Part shown: one piece after another, positions 42,700 through 51,656 of the stretch
Numbering within the stretch: the stretch's first letter is position 1
Layout of the letters: every line of letters begins with the position of its first letter
Source: Actinomadura hibisca NBRC 15177
GTDB taxonomy: Bacteria; Actinomycetota; Actinomycetes; Streptosporangiales; Streptosporangiaceae
Assembly: GCF_001552635.1 (NCBI RefSeq)
Contig: NZ_BCRO01000062.1
Span: 1 to 64,000 of the forward strand
Direction of reading: 5' to 3'
Length of the DNA: 64,000 nt
The notes under the pieces: model-generated
What the model saw: only the letters and a program-made list of their open reading frames with translations
What the model was told of the DNA's origin: nothing
Database searches by the model: none
Made by a program: the position numbers and the translations under genes

Positions 42700-45198
42700 A
42701 TGCGATTCACGAAGAGGACGGCGGCGCTCGCCACCACCGTGGCGTGCGCGCTGTCGATGGTGACCGGCGCGATGGCGCCCGCCGGCGCCGCCCAGGCCGC
42801 CCCCGCGGCCAAACCGAAGATCGACCAGGAGGTGCTCTCGGCGTACGCCAAGAGCGACAAGACCGACATCTGGGTGCGGCTGGCGGACCGGGCGGACCTG
42901 TCGAAGGCGCGCAAGGTCAGGGGCCGCGCCGAGCGCGGGCGTGAGGTCGTCGACGAGCTGAAGGCCACCGCCGAACGGTCCCAGGAGCCGGTCCGCAAGG
43001 CCCTGCGCAAGGCCGGGCTGTCCGGCCGCTCCTACTGGGCGGTCAACACGATCCACGTGCGCGGCGTCTCCGAGAAGGAGGCGCGCGAGCTGGCGGCGAT
43101 GCCCGGCGTGGCCGAGATCCGCCAGTCCCGGACCTACAAGGTGCAGCAGCCGGTCGCGTCCAGGGAGGCGACCGCCGCGGCGGGCCTGGCCTGGGGCCTG
43201 TCCAACATCCGCGCCGACCAGGTGTGGGAGAAGACCGGGCGGCGCGGCGAGGACGTCGTCATCGCCAACGTGGACACCGGCGTGCAGTACGACCACCCGG
43301 CGCTGATCCGGCAGTACCGGGGCGCGGGCGCGGACGGCACCTTCAGCCACGACTACAACTGGTTCGACCCCTCCGGCCTGTGCCGCAACAAGCTGCCCTG
43401 CGACAACAACCAGCACGGCACCCACACCATGGGCACGATGGTCGGCGACGACGGCAAGGGCAACCAGATCGGCGTCGCCCCCGGCGCCAGGTGGATCGCC
43501 GCCAAGGGCTGCGAGAGCTCCAGCTGCTCGGACGCCAACCTGCTGGCCGCCTCCGAGTGGATGCTCGCGCCCACCGACCGCGACGGCCGCAACCCCGACC
43601 CGGCGCGGCGGCCCGACATCGTGAACAACTCCTGGGGCACCCCGCCCTCCAACGACCCGGTGTTCGAGGACGTCCAGCAGGCGTGGGCGGCCGCGGGGAT
43701 CATGGGCGTCTGGGCCAACGGCAACGAGGGCCCGGCGTGCGCGACCTCCGGCGCCCCCGGCAGCCGCACCCTGAACTACTCGGTCGGCGCCTACGACGCC
43801 CAGAACAAGGTCGCCTCGTTCTCCAGCCGGGGATCGGGCCAGGACGGGGAGATCAAGCCCAACATCTCCGCGCCCGGCGTGGCGATCCGCTCGGCGGTGC
43901 CCGGCGGCGGCTACAACGAGCTGGACGGCACCTCGATGGCCACCCCGCACGTCGCCGGGGCCGTCGCGCTGCTGTGGTCGGCGCGGCCGGAGTACGCCCA
44001 CGACCTGGCGGGGACCCGGGCGCTGCTCGACGTCTCGGCCATCGACACCGCCGACGACCAGTGCGGCGGCACGCCCGCCGACAACAACGTCTACGGCGAG
44101 GGCCGCCTCGACGCGCTCGCGCTGGTCGAGACCGGCACCGCCGGGCTGGGCTCGGTGTCGGGCACCGTCACCGCCGACGGCAAGCCCGTGCCCGGCGCGA
44201 CCGTCACCGTCAAGGGCCCGGTGAACCGCAGCTTCACCACCGGCGCCGACGGCGCGTACGCGCTGCGGCTGACGGCGGGCGACTACACCGTCACCACGAG
44301 CGCGTTCGGCTACCAGACGGCCACCGCCACCCTCACCCTGCCGAAGAACGGGACGATCACCCGGGACATCACGCTGACCCCGACCGAGCGGGTCGCCGTC
44401 ACCGGCAAGGTCACCGACGGCTCCGGCCGCGGCGTGGCGCTGCCCGCGAAGATCACCGCCAAGGACGGCCAGGGCCACACCTGGTCCACCTCCACCGACG
44501 ACGGCGACTACACCCTGCCGCTGCTGCCGGACCTGGCCTACACCCTCACCTACACCTCGACCGAACCCGGCTACGACCCGGCGACCCGCCAGATCACCCT
44601 CACCGACAAGGGCCAGCGCGTCGACGTGGCCCTCACCGTGAACCTCGCCTGCACGGCCCGCGGCTACAAGGTGGTCCGCAATGGCGTCACCGAGGAGTTC
44701 GGCCGCAACGGGCGGCCCCGGGACTGGGAGGTCACCAACGTCGACCTGAACATCCCCAACTACACGCACAAGCCGGGCTGGGAGTTCGGCGACCCGGGCA
44801 AGCGCGGCAACCGGACCGGCGGCAGCGGCGGCTTCGCGATCGTCGACTCCCGCAAGTCGGGCGCCGGGCACGTCCAGAACACCTACCTGACCAGCCCGCG
44901 CTACGACCTGCGCGGCCGGAGCAAGGCCACGATCGAGTTCGCCCAGGACCTGGAACCGGCCGTCAACTCGACGACCGGCGTGGACCTGAGCGTGGACGGC
45001 GGCCGGACGTGGACGACGATCTGGTCCGCGAAGGGCTTCCCCGGCGCGAAGGGCCCGGCTGCCAAGGTGCTCCCGGTCCCGCAGGCGGCGGGCAAGTCCG
45101 ACGTGCGCTACCGCCTGTACTACCGGGGCCAGAACTCCGGCTGGTGGGCGGTCGACAACGCGTTCGCCGGCGACCGCACCTGCACTCCCGCGACCTGA
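42700..45198 (+). CDS. Secreted S8 subtilisin-like serine peptidase
   Basis: An 832-aa exported protease with a signal peptide and a pro-domain (to about residue 150). The S8 domain has Asp192 (NVDTGVQYDHPAL), His239 (NQHGTHTMG) and Ser412 (DGTSMATPHVAG), so the triad is complete, with the oxyanion Asn in WANGNEGP. Two carboxypeptidase-regulatory-like beta domains follow (SVSGTVTADGKPVPGATV and VTGKVTDGSGRGVALPAKI), then a C-terminal jelly-roll-like domain. It is the only catalytically intact enzyme of the four-gene secreted operon and ends at a strong terminator. Confidence 0.92.
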   Translation: MRFTKRTAALATTVACALSMVTGAMAPAGAAQAAPAAKPKIDQEVLSAYAKSDKTDIWVRLADRADLSKARKVRGRAERGREVVDELKATAERSQEPVRKALRKAGLSGRSYWAVNTIHVRGVSEKEARELAAMPGVAEIRQSRTYKVQQPVASREATAAAGLAWGLSNIRADQVWEKTGRRGEDVVIANVDTGVQYDHPALIRQYRGAGADGTFSHDYNWFDPSGLCRNKLPCDNNQHGTHTMGTMVGDDGKGNQIGVAPGARWIAAKGCESSSCSDANLLAASEWMLAPTDRDGRNPDPARRPDIVNNSWGTPPSNDPVFEDVQQAWAAAGIMGVWANGNEGPACATSGAPGSRTLNYSVGAYDAQNKVASFSSRGSGQDGEIKPNISAPGVAIRSAVPGGGYNELDGTSMATPHVAGAVALLWSARPEYAHDLAGTRALLDVSAIDTADDQCGGTPADNNVYGEGRLDALALVETGTAGLGSVSGTVTADGKPVPGATVTVKGPVNRSFTTGADGAYALRLTAGDYTVTTSAFGYQTATATLTLPKNGTITRDITLTPTERVAVTGKVTDGSGRGVALPAKITAKDGQGHTWSTSTDDGDYTLPLLPDLAYTLTYTSTEPGYDPATRQITLTDKGQRVDVALTVNLACTARGYKVVRNGVTEEFGRNGRPRDWEVTNVDLNIPNYTHKPGWEFGDPGKRGNRTGGSGGFAIVDSRKSGAGHVQNTYLTSPRYDLRGRSKATIEFAQDLEPAVNSTTGVDLSVDGGRTWTTIWSAKGFPGAKGPAAKVLPVPQAAGKSDVRYRLYYRGQNSGWWAVDNAFAGDRTCTPAT

Positions 45199-45216
45199 TC
45201 CGACACCCGACCCGTT

Positions 45217-45249
45217 GAGGGGCGCCCGGCCGATCGCCGGGCGCCCCTC
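45217..45249 (+). terminator. Terminator of the secreted-protease operon
   Basis: A perfect 14-bp stem, GAGGGGCGCCCGGC (45217-45230) with GCCGGGCGCCCCTC (45236-45249), loop CGATC. No T-run. Confidence 0.75.
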
Positions 45250-45333
45250 GCCGTATTCCCGTTGCCCCGCGCCCGGCCAAGCATGATCATTAGGGGGTCC
45301 GCGCACGCACCGTCCGGCAAGGGAGCCGACAGG

Positions 45334-46173
45334 ATGACCGCGACCCCCCGCACCTGGTTGATCACCGGTGGCTCGTCCGGCCTGGGCAGGGCCGTCGCCA
45401 CGGCCGCGCTGGAGGCCGGTGACACCGTCGTGTCCGCCGACCGCCACCCGGCCCGCTTCGCCGACCTGGCCGACGCCCATCCGGGACGCGGCTCCGCCAC
45501 CTTCCTGGACGTCACCGACATCGGCGGCGTCCCCGCCGTGGTGGCCGAGACCGTCGAACGGCACGGCCGGATCGACGTGCTGGTCAACGCCGCCGGACGC
45601 GGCCTGATCGGCGCGGCCGAGGAGACCGGCGACGCCGAGCTGCGCGACCTGATGGACCTGCACTTCTTCGGCCCCGCCGAGCTGAGCCGCGCCGTGCTGC
45701 CGCACATGCGCGCCCAGGGCTCGGGGACCATCGTGCAGATCAGCAGCATGGGCGGCCGCATGTCGTTCGCGGGCGTCCCGGCCTACTCGGCGACCAAGTT
45801 CGCCCTGGAGGGCTGGTCCGAGGCGCTGGCCCGCGAGGTCGAGACGTTCGGGATCAGGGTGCTCATCGTCGAGCCCGGCGCGTTCCGCACCGGGTTCGCG
45901 GCGGGCGGCACGCTGCGACGCAGCACGCCGATCCCCGCCTACGCCCCGATCGTCGAGCCGGTCTGGCAGGCCAACCTCGACAGCCACGGCGGCCAGCCGG
46001 GCGACCCCGCCAAGGCCGCCGCCGCCCTGCTGGCCGTGCTGGAAGCCGACCGGCCGCCGCTGCGCCTGCCGCTGGGCAACGACGCCACCGACGCGATCCT
46101 CGCCAACCTGGACGACACCCGCCAGGACGTGCTGGCCTGGGAAAAACTGAGCCGCAGCACCGACTTCGCCTGA
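45334..46173 (+). CDS. Short-chain dehydrogenase/reductase
   Basis: A 279-aa classical SDR. It has the dinucleotide motif TGGSSGLGRAV (about residues 11-21), NAAGR in place of NNAG, catalytic Ser in ISSMGG, the YSATK motif of the active site, and a PGAFRTGF segment. The N-terminal glycine motif followed by ADRHP suggests NADP preference is possible but unproven. It resembles the oxidoreductase group often annotated as ketoreductases acting on small alcohols. ATG at 45334 follows GGGAG; the upstream in-frame extension to 45262 overlaps the preceding terminator. It appears monocistronic. Confidence 0.88.
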   Translation: MTATPRTWLITGGSSGLGRAVATAALEAGDTVVSADRHPARFADLADAHPGRGSATFLDVTDIGGVPAVVAETVERHGRIDVLVNAAGRGLIGAAEETGDAELRDLMDLHFFGPAELSRAVLPHMRAQGSGTIVQISSMGGRMSFAGVPAYSATKFALEGWSEALAREVETFGIRVLIVEPGAFRTGFAAGGTLRRSTPIPAYAPIVEPVWQANLDSHGGQPGDPAKAAAALLAVLEADRPPLRLPLGNDATDAILANLDDTRQDVLAWEKLSRSTDFA

Positions 46174-46240
46174 CAGGCGTGTCCGTCTCCGCCAGGAGAG
46201 CGTTCTGGCGTGGGCCATCTGTTTGATCCCCGAGCGTAAT

Positions 46241-46264
46241 CGGTGGCGGTGGCGGTGGCGGTGA
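46241..46264. repeat. CGGTGG hexamer microsatellite
   Basis: Nearly four tandem copies of CGGTGG in the 187-bp gap between an SDR gene and the secreted repeat protein. The rest of the gap shows no gene; a promoter for the downstream gene is expected here. Confidence 0.7.
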
Positions 46265-46360
46265 AGGGCTCGCTCGTGGGCGGGTAAACGGCTCCACTGA
46301 AGATCGCTAAGTTCGGCGGGGGAGGCGGGCGGGCGGCGGGCGCGGGGACACGCTGCGGTC

Positions 46361-48490
46361 ATGCCAAGAAGGTTGATCTGCCTGTTGATGACGTTCGCGC
46401 TGATGGCGGGACTGATGCAAGGAACCGGTTCGGCCGCGCCTCCTGCGCCACCCGCGCCCCCGGCGGCCGCGCCGGCGCGGGCCGGTGCGGCGGCGAAGGC
46501 GCTACGGGCGCCGGGCGATCTGAAGGTCACCTTCGCGGCGCGCGAGTGCCCCGAGTACACCGACATCATGGCCAACCTGGCGCGGAACGACATCCAGGAG
46601 TCGCTCCGCGACCTCGGCAAGGACACCGTCTACACCAGCGGCCAGCCCGTCGACCCCGCCATCGAGGAGCCCAACCACCCCAACTGCGACCCGCTGGTGG
46701 GCTGGAAGTTCCAGTGGGGGACCGGCGTCAACGGCAAGAAGGACCTGCTGAGCCTCGTCAGCGGCGCGGGCGCGCAGACGCCGGCGACGAAGGGCTCGAC
46801 GCCGTTGCTGGACAAGAACGGCGCGCCGACCGGCCGGTCGCTGGCGGGGGCGGTCACCGTCACGCTGAACGACCAGCAGCGGCAGTGGTTGTCGCAGGGA
46901 CGGCTCTGGGCGCAGGGCGGCACCGTGTCCGACCCGCTGCTGAACGGCGTGTTCGGGCGGGGCACCTACGGGTTCGGCGCGCTGCGCTGCGCGGTCGACA
47001 ACCTCAACGGCGACAACGTCGAGACCGTGGCGTTCCCGTCGGGCTACACGCACGTGTTCTGCTACTACTACGCGGTGACGCCGCCGCCCGGCGCGGGCAA
47101 GATCGTCGTGCGGAAGCGGGTGGAGGGCGGCGGCGACCAGGACCACACCTTCGACTTCAACGGCAACGTCTCCTACAACCCCGGCGGCGCGTTCGACGTG
47201 ACGGCCGCGCCGGGCAAGCCCGGTGAGGTCGTCTTCAACCGCGGGGAGACCCGCCCGCAGGACGAGCCGTGGGACTTCACCGAGGAGGTGCCGCCCGGCT
47301 GGAAGCTGGGCTCGGTCACCTGCGACTCGGCCAACAACAACAGCGGCACCACCGTCAGCGGCGCGCGCGTCGAGGTGACGCTCGCCGCCGGGGACACCGT
47401 CACCTGCACCTACGTGGACAAGCGCGTGTTCGCCAACGGCATCTCGGTCTACAAGCGGACCGAGGGCGGCGTCGGCGGCCCGTTCGCCTTCCAGACGACC
47501 CCGATCGGCCTCACCGGGCCCGGCTCGGTGACCACCGATGACGAGGACGACCCCAAGCTGGCCGGAGTGGTCGAGAACGCCCCCGCCGGCACCTACACCA
47601 TCCGGGAGACCCTGCCCGCGCCCACGCGCATGGGCCGGTGGGTTCCGGCGGGGGTCGAGTGCGTGGACGTGAAACAGAAGACCTCGCCGGTGCGCACCGT
47701 CGTCATGCGGACGGCCGCGGTCGAGCACACCGTCACGCTGACCGACAAGCCGGTGAACTGCGTGTTCACCAACAGGTTCGAGCCGACCGGTGAGCTGCGG
47801 ATCGAGAAGTACACCGTGGGCGGCTACGGCCGCGCCGACTTCCAGGTCCGTTCGACGGTCCCGGAACTGGCCGCCTCCCAACGCGAACGCGGTCCCATCC
47901 GGAAGAGCGTGACCACCTCGGCGGGCGACAACCCCGCGGCGACCGCCCTCACCGGCCTTCCGCTGGGCCGCTACTTCGTCACCGAGCTCCGCCGCTCCGA
48001 CCCGAACGGCACCTGGCGGCTCACGGGCATCGTCTGCGACGGCCGCGCCATCCCGCTCGGATCGGCCACGGCCGGGCTGAACCTCACGGCGAGCTCGCCC
48101 AACCACACCTGCCGGTTCACCGACCGGTTCACCCCGCGGGCGCAGCTCCGCCTGGAGAAGCTCATCCGCGACCCGCAGGGAGTGCGCACCGGCGCGGTCG
48201 CCATCACCGCGTCCTGCCGGGACGGGCACCGCACCCGCCTGACGGTCAAGCCGGGCCGCTCCGGTCTGGTCCGCCTGGGCAAGCCGCTGATCCTGCCGAC
48301 GGCGACCACCTGCCGCGTCCAGGAGACGGCCGACGGCGCCCGCGGCCCGGCCAAGGTGACCACGCGTCACCAGGTCGGCGGCGGCAAGGCCCGCTCGGGA
48401 CGCACGGTCGAGGTCAAGGTCGGCGGCTCCCGCAGCGCGACGGTCCGCTTCACCAACACCTACTGGGCCGCCCTCGGCGTCAGCAAGTGA
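46361..48490 (+). CDS. Secreted multi-domain protein with prealbumin/DUF5979-like repeats
   Basis: A 709-aa exported protein with a signal peptide (LMTFALMAGLMQGTGSAA) and an Ala/Pro linker. A unique N-terminal domain of about 200 residues is followed by four beta-sandwich units of about 100 residues. These open with strands such as GKIVVRKRVEGG, NGISVYKRTEGG, GELRIEKYTVGG and AQLRLEKLIRD, and close with CTYVDKR, CVFTNRF, CRFTDRF or VRFTNTY. The paired Cys in each unit suggest disulfides. The repeats resemble SpaA/DUF5979 adhesin domains, but no LPxTG motif or C-terminal helix is present, so it is released or non-covalently held. A surface or aerial-hypha role is inference. Confidence 0.8.
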   Translation: MPRRLICLLMTFALMAGLMQGTGSAAPPAPPAPPAAAPARAGAAAKALRAPGDLKVTFAARECPEYTDIMANLARNDIQESLRDLGKDTVYTSGQPVDPAIEEPNHPNCDPLVGWKFQWGTGVNGKKDLLSLVSGAGAQTPATKGSTPLLDKNGAPTGRSLAGAVTVTLNDQQRQWLSQGRLWAQGGTVSDPLLNGVFGRGTYGFGALRCAVDNLNGDNVETVAFPSGYTHVFCYYYAVTPPPGAGKIVVRKRVEGGGDQDHTFDFNGNVSYNPGGAFDVTAAPGKPGEVVFNRGETRPQDEPWDFTEEVPPGWKLGSVTCDSANNNSGTTVSGARVEVTLAAGDTVTCTYVDKRVFANGISVYKRTEGGVGGPFAFQTTPIGLTGPGSVTTDDEDDPKLAGVVENAPAGTYTIRETLPAPTRMGRWVPAGVECVDVKQKTSPVRTVVMRTAAVEHTVTLTDKPVNCVFTNRFEPTGELRIEKYTVGGYGRADFQVRSTVPELAASQRERGPIRKSVTTSAGDNPAATALTGLPLGRYFVTELRRSDPNGTWRLTGIVCDGRAIPLGSATAGLNLTASSPNHTCRFTDRFTPRAQLRLEKLIRDPQGVRTGAVAITASCRDGHRTRLTVKPGRSGLVRLGKPLILPTATTCRVQETADGARGPAKVTTRHQVGGGKARSGRTVEVKVGGSRSATVRFTNTYWAALGVSK

Positions 48491-48503
48491 CGCCGACCGC
48501 CTG

Positions 48504-48547
48504 ACCCGTGGGCCGCCGGTGCCGGAAGGCACCGGCGGCCCACGGGT
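48504..48547 (+). terminator. Long hairpin terminator
   Basis: A 20-bp perfect stem, 48504-48523 with 48528-48547, and a GGAA tetraloop, directly after the secreted repeat-protein gene. It is the longest hairpin found in the window. Confidence 0.8.
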
Positions 48548-48571
48548 CCACCAGAGGACATATGCTGATCC

Positions 48572-48594
48572 AATCAGTGATTGACAATCGATTG
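48572..48594. promoter_or_regulatory. Two adjacent palindromes upstream of the SDR gene
   Basis: AATCAGTGATT (48572-48582) and CAATCGATTG (48585-48594) are adjacent palindromes sharing an AATC/GATT core, only 2 bp apart. They end 14 bp before the start codon at 48609. This AT-richer block contrasts with the surrounding DNA and looks like a TetR-type operator overlapping the promoter or leader of the SDR gene. No TetR gene is adjacent in the window. Confidence 0.55.
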
Positions 48595-48608
48595 ACGAGG
48601 TGAGTGCG

Positions 48609-49430
48609 ATGGGGACGTTCGCGGTGACCGGATCCGCCTCGGGCATGGGCGCGGCGACGGCCCGGACGCTCGCGGAGGCCGGGCACGACGTCATCGGCGT
48701 GGATCTGCGGGACGCCGACGTCCAGGCCGACCTGGGGTCGGCCGAAGGGCGTGCCCGCGCCGTCGAGGAGGTCCTCGCGCGGTGCGGCGGGCGGCTCGAC
48801 GGGGTCGCCGCGATCGCCGGGGTCGGGCCGAACATGCCGGACCCCGCCGCCGTCATCTCGATCAACTACTTCGGCCCGGTGGAACTGCTGGCCGGGCTGC
48901 GTCCCGCGCTCGCCGCCTCCGGGGCGGGGCGCGCGGTGGTCATCTCCTCCAACTCCGCCAGCACCGTCCCGCTGATCGACGACCGGCTCGCCGCGCTGGC
49001 GCTCGGCGGGGACGAGGAGGCGGCCCGGGAGCGCGCCGGGCAGGCCGTGCCGCCGCCGGAGCTCGCCGCGAGCGCGCCGAGCATCACCGCCTACGCGACC
49101 TCCAAGCTGGCCCTGGCGCACTGGGTGCGGCGCACCGCCGTCACCCCCGACTGGGCGCGCCGGGGCATCCTGCTCAACGCGATCGCGCCCGGCGCGGTGC
49201 TCACCCCGCTGATGACCGGCTCCACCGGCGGCGCGGCCGAACTGGACGCCGACGAGTTCCCGACGCCGATGCCGCTCGGCGTCTTCGGCCAGCCGGAGGA
49301 CATCGCCTTCTGGGTGCACCAGTTCCTCAAGCCCGAGGCGCGCTTCACCACCGGCGCCGTGCTGTACGTGGACGGCGGCACCGACGCGGCCATGCGCCCC
49401 GACGGCTACCCCACCGCCATGACGTTCTGA
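48609..49430 (+). CDS. Short-chain dehydrogenase (3-alpha-hydroxysteroid dehydrogenase-like)
   Basis: A 273-aa SDR with an unusually early cofactor motif, FAVTGSASGMGAATA, VDLRDADVQADLG, and catalytic ISSNSAS with YATSK. The layout, with a long insertion between the Ser and Tyr motifs, matches actinobacterial 3-alpha-hydroxysteroid or carveol-type dehydrogenases. The substrate is probably a hydrophobic alcohol; this is family inference. ATG at 48609 with GAGGTG upstream; a GTG at 48600 is the alternative. A two-palindrome operator precedes it, so expression is likely inducible. Confidence 0.88.
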   Translation: MGTFAVTGSASGMGAATARTLAEAGHDVIGVDLRDADVQADLGSAEGRARAVEEVLARCGGRLDGVAAIAGVGPNMPDPAAVISINYFGPVELLAGLRPALAASGAGRAVVISSNSASTVPLIDDRLAALALGGDEEAARERAGQAVPPPELAASAPSITAYATSKLALAHWVRRTAVTPDWARRGILLNAIAPGAVLTPLMTGSTGGAAELDADEFPTPMPLGVFGQPEDIAFWVHQFLKPEARFTTGAVLYVDGGTDAAMRPDGYPTAMTF

Positions 49431-49450
49431 TCTGCCGGAGCGGCCCTGGC

Positions 49451-49651
49451 TCAGGCCGGGTGCGGGGCCTCTTCCAGCAGGTTCGCGCAGGGCAGGCACG
49501 CCGGGACCCGGACCGGGTAGGTCCGGCCCGCGCGGGCGGCCTGCACCGTGACGATGAGCTGGCCGGTGTGCGTGCAGGCGTCGCGGTGCTCGGGGTGGGT
49601 GCTCAGGCACAGGCACTGGCAGCCGGTGTCGCGCTGTTCGGGGGTGGTCAC
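49451..49651 (-). CDS. Small cysteine-rich protein
   Basis: A 66-aa protein with six cysteines, GCQCLCLSTHPEHRDAC at the front and ACLPCANLLEE near the end. The CxC and CxxC pairs with nearby histidines suggest a small zinc-binding fold. It begins with GTG overlapping the stop of the upstream membrane-protein gene (GTGA), so it is translationally coupled to it. Not recognised as a named family. Confidence 0.7.
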   Translation of the reverse strand: MTTPEQRDTGCQCLCLSTHPEHRDACTHTGQLIVTVQAARAGRTYPVRVPACLPCANLLEEAPHPA

Positions 49652-50577
49652 GGCGCGATTTTGCCAGCCCCGGCCTCGGAATCGTCGGCGGCGCGCTCGG
49701 CGGGCAGCGCCAGATCGTCGACGACGACCGTGGCGTAGGAACCGCGCATGACCACCGCGATCCACAACAGCGGCGCGGCGACCAGCGGGCCTATCCAGCC
49801 CGTCCAGGCGAACAGCAGGTTCAGCACGAGGGCGACCGCGACGATCCCCGCCACCGTCACCGCGCCGACGAACGCCGCGCCGGGCAGGCCGGGACCGTGC
49901 ACCCCGGCGTCGGTCAGGCCGAACTGGTGCAGCAGCCCCATGACGAGCGCCAGCGCTCCCACCGTGACGGCTCCGGTGACGTACAGCGCCACGGCGAGCC
50001 CGGAGGTCAGGAAGTCGGCCGCCTGCGTCAGGAGCGGGCCGGGGGCGCGCAGGCGCACGTGGTCCGGGAACGTGGCGTGATCGGCGCGGTCGGTGGACAG
50101 GAACCTGCGCCAGTCGTGCACCAGGATCAGCGCCATGGCCAGGCAGGGCAGCAGCACCTGGAGCACCGCCCACCGGATGCGGCCCGCCACCAGGAGCGCC
50201 CTGGTCAGCAGGAAGCCCAGCGCCGTCAGGGCGAGTTCGGCACCGGCCAGCTTGAGAAGGTCGTTGCCGGAGATCGTCGCTGAGTGTTGCGCCGTCGCCC
50301 ACTCTGGATACCGGTGCGCGACGAACAGGCTGGCCGGGACGAACACGAGGGCGCTGTAGAGCATCGCCAGGACGAAGTGCCGACCCGCCGTCGCCCCCTC
50401 GGCTTTCGGAGCGCGGCCCAGCGGCGTGTCCGCACCGGGACGCGGCGGACGTTCCGGGCGCTCGGACCATTCGGTGAGCGCGGCCCTACCCGCCCCGCGC
50501 AGCTGGTGGGCGGCGGCGAGCGCGATCCCCGCCCCGGCCGCGTACGACCACGGCAGATCCACCAGGACGCCGAGCAT
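49648..50577 (-). CDS. Uncharacterised polytopic membrane protein
   Basis: A 309-aa protein with about seven hydrophobic helices (near residues 8-24, 68-88, 112-132, 136-153, 190-215, 230-255, 262-282) and acidic tails. It has no transporter signature I recognise. It is the middle gene of a leftward operon: the DUF2236 oxygenase-like gene lies 18 bp upstream and the Cys-rich peptide overlaps downstream. A membrane partner for the DUF2236 protein is possible but not shown by the sequence. Confidence 0.75.
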   Translation of the reverse strand: MLGVLVDLPWSYAAGAGIALAAAHQLRGAGRAALTEWSERPERPPRPGADTPLGRAPKAEGATAGRHFVLAMLYSALVFVPASLFVAHRYPEWATAQHSATISGNDLLKLAGAELALTALGFLLTRALLVAGRIRWAVLQVLLPCLAMALILVHDWRRFLSTDRADHATFPDHVRLRAPGPLLTQAADFLTSGLAVALYVTGAVTVGALALVMGLLHQFGLTDAGVHGPGLPGAAFVGAVTVAGIVAVALVLNLLFAWTGWIGPLVAAPLLWIAVVMRGSYATVVVDDLALPAERAADDSEAGAGKIAP

Positions 50578-50595
50578 GGTGCCTCCAGAGGGCGG

Positions 50596-51501
50596 TCAGC
50601 GGCGGCGTCGCCTGCTGTGCCGCATCGTCGCGTTGACCCGGTGGGTCGCCAGCCGCACCAGCAGGCGTTGCGGCGGCCGTCGCAGCCAGGCGGGCGTGAA
50701 GTGGTACAGGTCCGTCCCGGTCCGCAGAACGAGGTCGGCCAGCCGCGCGCGGGTGCGGCCCCACGGAAGCCCGTACTGCTCGCGCAGCGGCGGCGGCAGC
50801 AGCGCGGTGGTCACCAGGCGGAACACCCACAGCACCGGGGCCAGCCAGCGCAGCCGCCTCGGCCACAACACCGCGCGGGCCACCTCGCGGGCGGTGTCGG
50901 AGACCTCCAGGGAGGCGACCATGCCGTCCACGTAGGCGCGGAAGGACGCCAGGTCGTCCGGTTGCAGGCCGGGCGGGACGTCCAGCACCTCGGCGACGAT
51001 CCGCGCCTGCCGGCAGTAGTCGTCCGACAGGTCCGGCTCGTCGGCGCCGGGCCGCATGACGTGCCGGTAGACGTGCAGCGCCGAGTCGATGAGGGTCGCG
51101 TTCACCCACACCTGGAGTTCGGGGTCGGTGCCCGAGTAGCCCTCGCCCTTGACGCGCCGGTGCAGGCCCCGGACGCGCGCGGAGAACAGCTCCACCTCGT
51201 CGGGCGTGCCGAAGGTGACGATGAGCAGGAAGTCGAGGGTGCCGAACAGCCGGGCCAGCGGGCGGCCCGCGAAGTCGCTGTGCTCGGCCACGCCGCGCGC
51301 GACCTCGGGATGGGCGAGCTGCATCAGCAGGGCGCGGCCCGCGCCGAGGCCGACCAGCGGTTCGGCGGCGACGCGGCGCAGCACCTCGCGCTCGCCGAGC
51401 CGCTCGCGCGGCGGGACGGACGGCGGGACGGGCGGCGGAACGGGGGGAGGGGCGGGAACGGGCGGCACGGCGGCCTCCGGGGCGGCGGTCCTTGTGCGCA
51501 C
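50596..51501 (-). CDS. DUF2236 / MpaB-family oxygenase-like protein
   Basis: A 301-aa protein with a Pro-rich N-terminus and the DUF2236 core: GAGRALLMQLAHPEVARGVAEHSDF, RLFGTLDFLLIVTFGT, GTDPELQVWVNATLIDSAL and SDDYCRQARIVAEVL. The conserved His/Asp/Asn positions belong to the heme-binding latex-clearing/MpaB oxygenase superfamily, whose members catalyse varied oxidative reactions. The substrate is unknown. GTG start at 51501 with AGGA upstream. It heads the three-gene leftward operon. Confidence 0.85.
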   Translation of the reverse strand: MRTRTAAPEAAVPPVPAPPPVPPPVPPSVPPRERLGEREVLRRVAAEPLVGLGAGRALLMQLAHPEVARGVAEHSDFAGRPLARLFGTLDFLLIVTFGTPDEVELFSARVRGLHRRVKGEGYSGTDPELQVWVNATLIDSALHVYRHVMRPGADEPDLSDDYCRQARIVAEVLDVPPGLQPDDLASFRAYVDGMVASLEVSDTAREVARAVLWPRRLRWLAPVLWVFRLVTTALLPPPLREQYGLPWGRTRARLADLVLRTGTDLYHFTPAWLRRPPQRLLVRLATHRVNATMRHSRRRRR

Positions 51502-51599
51502 GATCCTGCCGCCCTTGTTGGCGAGGCGTCAACAAGGGCGGCGCGGAAAGGCGGCCGCGTTCGGAGAATCTCAATTTCCCGTTCCCCGGGCACGGCGAA

Positions 51600-51628
51600 G
51601 GGGCCGGACGGAAACTCCGTCCGGCCCC
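51600..51628 (-). terminator. Terminator downstream of lsr2-1
   Basis: A 13-bp perfect stem, GGGGCCGGACGGA (51600-51612) with TCCGTCCGGCCCC (51616-51628), and a 3-nt loop. It lies 29 bp beyond the first Lsr2 stop on the minus strand. Confidence 0.75.
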
Positions 51629-51656
51629 CGCGCCGCTGGATGCGGAACCGCCCGAA

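Noticed and set aside
41515-46626. 1703-codon open frame on the minus strand
   Set aside because: Antisense shadow of the secreted-protein operon and the SDR gene. It is Val/Ala/Gly/Arg-rich with no domain, a usual effect of high GC.
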